A DNA stretch of 6,736 nt from assembly GCA_040904025.1 (NCBI GenBank), contig JBBDUG010000022.1, forward strand, positions 1 to 6,736, read 5' to 3'. Under the pieces are notes generated by a model. That model saw only the letters and a list, made by a program, of their open reading frames with translations, made no database searches and had not been told where the DNA came from. The position numbers were made by a program, and so were the translations under genes. Shown piece after piece: positions 5,501-6,736 of this stretch. The DNA is from JBBDUG01 sp040904025 (GTDB lineage: Bacteria > Patescibacteriota > Minisyncoccia > Phycocordibacterales > SW-6-46-9). Numbering within the stretch: the first letter of the stretch is position 1; every line of letters starts with the position of its first letter.

Positions 5501-6736
5501 ATTCCCCTTCTTCGTCTTTCTCTTCTTTCTTTTCTCCGTCAGCCTCCTTTTGTTCTTGCTTCTCTTGTGTCTGCGCATTTTGTGCCATAGTTTCCCCTAT
5601 CTTCTGCATAGAGGTTGAGAGAGCTTCTTGTGCAGACTTTATTTCCTCGACATTGTCTGAATCCTTCTTTTCTTTCAGTGTATTCATCTTCTCTTCTATA
5701 TCTTTTTTTGTACTTTCGTCTACCTTATCACCATGTTCTGAGAGTGCTTTTTCTGCTGCATATACTAGCTGCTCTGCCTCATTGCGAGTATCAATGAGTT
5801 CTTTCTTTTTCTTATCCTCCTCAGCATGTGCTTCTGCATCCGCCTGCATCTTTTCAATATCTTCTTCTGAGAGTCCAGAGGATGCCTCGATACGGATAGA
5901 TTGCTCCTTTCCTGTTGACTTATCCTTTGCCTTTACCGTTAAGATGCCGTTTGCATCAATATCGAAGGTGACTTCAACCTGTGGTACACCGCGTGGTGCA
6001 GGAGGGATACCATCGAGTATAAATTTTCCGAGAGACTTATTATCTGATGCCATTGCACGTTCTCCCTGTACGACATGAATCTCAACTTGCGTCTGATTAT
6101 CAGCTGCTGTTGAGAATGTTTGTGCACGAGAAGTTGGAATGGTTGTGTTCTTTTCAATGAGCTTGGTTGCAACGCCACCCATGGTTTCAATTCCTAATGA
6201 GAGTGGGATAACATCAAGAAGAAGAACGTCCTTAACATCACCCTGAAAGATTCCTGCCTGTACAGCTGCACCGATTGCAACAACCTCATCAGGGTTAATG
6301 GTCTTATTCGGCTCTCTTCCAAAAAGCTCTTGAACTGCTTTTTGTATTGCCGGCATTCGTGTTTGTCCACCGACAAGAACAATCTCATCGATATCAGAGA
6401 GACCGAATGGAGATGCCTCTACTGCTCTTTTGGTAATATCGATTGCTCGATCGATATATTCACGTGCCAATTCCTCGAGTGCTGCCCGTGTGAGGGTCAT
6501 AACAAGGTGTTTTGGCCCTTCATCGTCTGATGTTATGAATGGAATATTAATCTCTGTCTCGGTAGCACTTGAGAGCTCTATCTTCGCCTTTTCTGCTGCC
6601 TCATCGAGACGCTGGAGTGCTAATGGATCCTTTCTAAGATCGATACCCTGATCCTTTTTAAATTCATCAGCGATCCAATTGATGACTTTTTGATCGATGT
6701 CTTTTCCACCCATGTGTGCATCACCATCGGTTGATT
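5499..6736 (-). CDS. dnaK: Chaperone protein DnaK (Hsp70), 5' end off the window
   Basis: ATP-driven Hsp70 chaperone that binds exposed hydrophobic segments with DnaJ and GrpE; cytoplasmic. The 411 codons present correspond to roughly residue 221 to the end of E. coli DnaK, so about the first 220 codons lie beyond the right edge. The reading begins STDGDAHMGGKDID, the Hsp70 signature usually seen as STNGDTHLGGEDFD; the ATG at 6713 inside it is not a start. Other hallmarks: IVLVGGQTRMPAIQ of the ATPase domain, the interdomain linker with DVLLLDVIPLSLGIETMGG, NTTIPT, FSTAADNQ, and GIPPAPRGVPQVEVTFDIDANG of the substrate-binding domain. A helical lid follows, ending in a Lys/Glu/Gln-rich tail, EADGEKKEEKDEEGE. 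The usual C-terminal DAEFEEV-like motif is absent. No minus-strand terminator is seen after the stop. Confidence 0.98.
   Translation of the reverse strand, partial: STDGDAHMGGKDIDQKVINWIADEFKKDQGIDLRKDPLALQRLDEAAEKAKIELSSATETEINIPFITSDDEGPKHLVMTLTRAALEELAREYIDRAIDITKRAVEASPFGLSDIDEIVLVGGQTRMPAIQKAVQELFGREPNKTINPDEVVAIGAAVQAGIFQGDVKDVLLLDVIPLSLGIETMGGVATKLIEKNTTIPTSRAQTFSTAADNQTQVEIHVVQGERAMASDNKSLGKFILDGIPPAPRGVPQVEVTFDIDANGILTVKAKDKSTGKEQSIRIEASSGLSEEDIEKMQADAEAHAEEDKKKKELIDTRNEAEQLVYAAEKALSEHGDKVDESTKKDIEEKMNTLKEKKDSDNVEEIKSAQEALSTSMQKIGETMAQNAQTQEKQEQKEADGEKKEEKDEEGE

Noticed and set aside
5653..6078. A 141-codon Ser-rich plus-strand frame opposite dnaK
   Set aside because: Shadow of the conserved dnaK coding strand, low-complexity and without initiation signals.

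Overview
The window holds five confidently identified genes plus two small ones, packed tightly on both strands with intergenic gaps of about 70 to 260 bases. The identified products are tryptophanyl-tRNA synthetase (3' end off the left edge), an M16-family zinc peptidase, a dimeric-type glycyl-tRNA synthetase, DnaJ, and DnaK (5' end off the right edge). Codon use and base composition look moderate (roughly low-to-mid 40s percent GC by eye). The long genes read cleanly in the standard bacterial code, and no TGA interrupts them, which argues against the UGA-as-glycine lineages. The compact layout, frequent lack of Shine-Dalgarno sequences, the style of the DnaJ J domain and G/F region, and a single-chain GlyRS suggest a Patescibacteria/CPR (Parcubacteria-like) genome. 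That taxonomic call is inference from style and needs a protein search.

Layout. From 1 to 913 (minus) is trpS, preceded by a well-placed AAGGAG that serves a six-codon mini-ORF whose stop overlaps the trpS start. A short divergent gap with an imperfect 19-bp dyad separates it from the M16 peptidase gene (985-2250, plus). That gene converges on glycyl-tRNA synthetase (2243-3607, minus), and the two coding ends overlap by 8 bases. Upstream of GlyRS lies a perfect 14-bp-stem hairpin (3647-3677) that looks like the terminator of the dnaJ transcript. Between it and dnaJ is a possible 47-codon basic protein (3701-3844, minus). dnaJ (3958-5028, minus) has a good sigma70-type promoter. Back to back with it is a second promoter driving a 109-residue basic protein (5156-5485, plus) with a winged-helix-like pattern, which ends in a clear intrinsic terminator. 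dnaK (5499 to the right edge, minus) ends 13 bases beyond it.

How they fit together. DnaK and DnaJ are partners in one chaperone cycle and lie on the same strand in the usual dnaK-dnaJ order, but an opposite-strand gene of unknown function sits between them. Its promoter abuts the dnaJ promoter, so a regulatory role on the chaperone genes is an attractive but untested idea. The two aminoacyl-tRNA synthetases and the peptidase are housekeeping genes. No mobile element, CRISPR array, tRNA or rRNA was seen. The most unusual parts are the dnaK/dnaJ interruption with its paired promoters, the mini-ORF at trpS, and the short or absent leaders.
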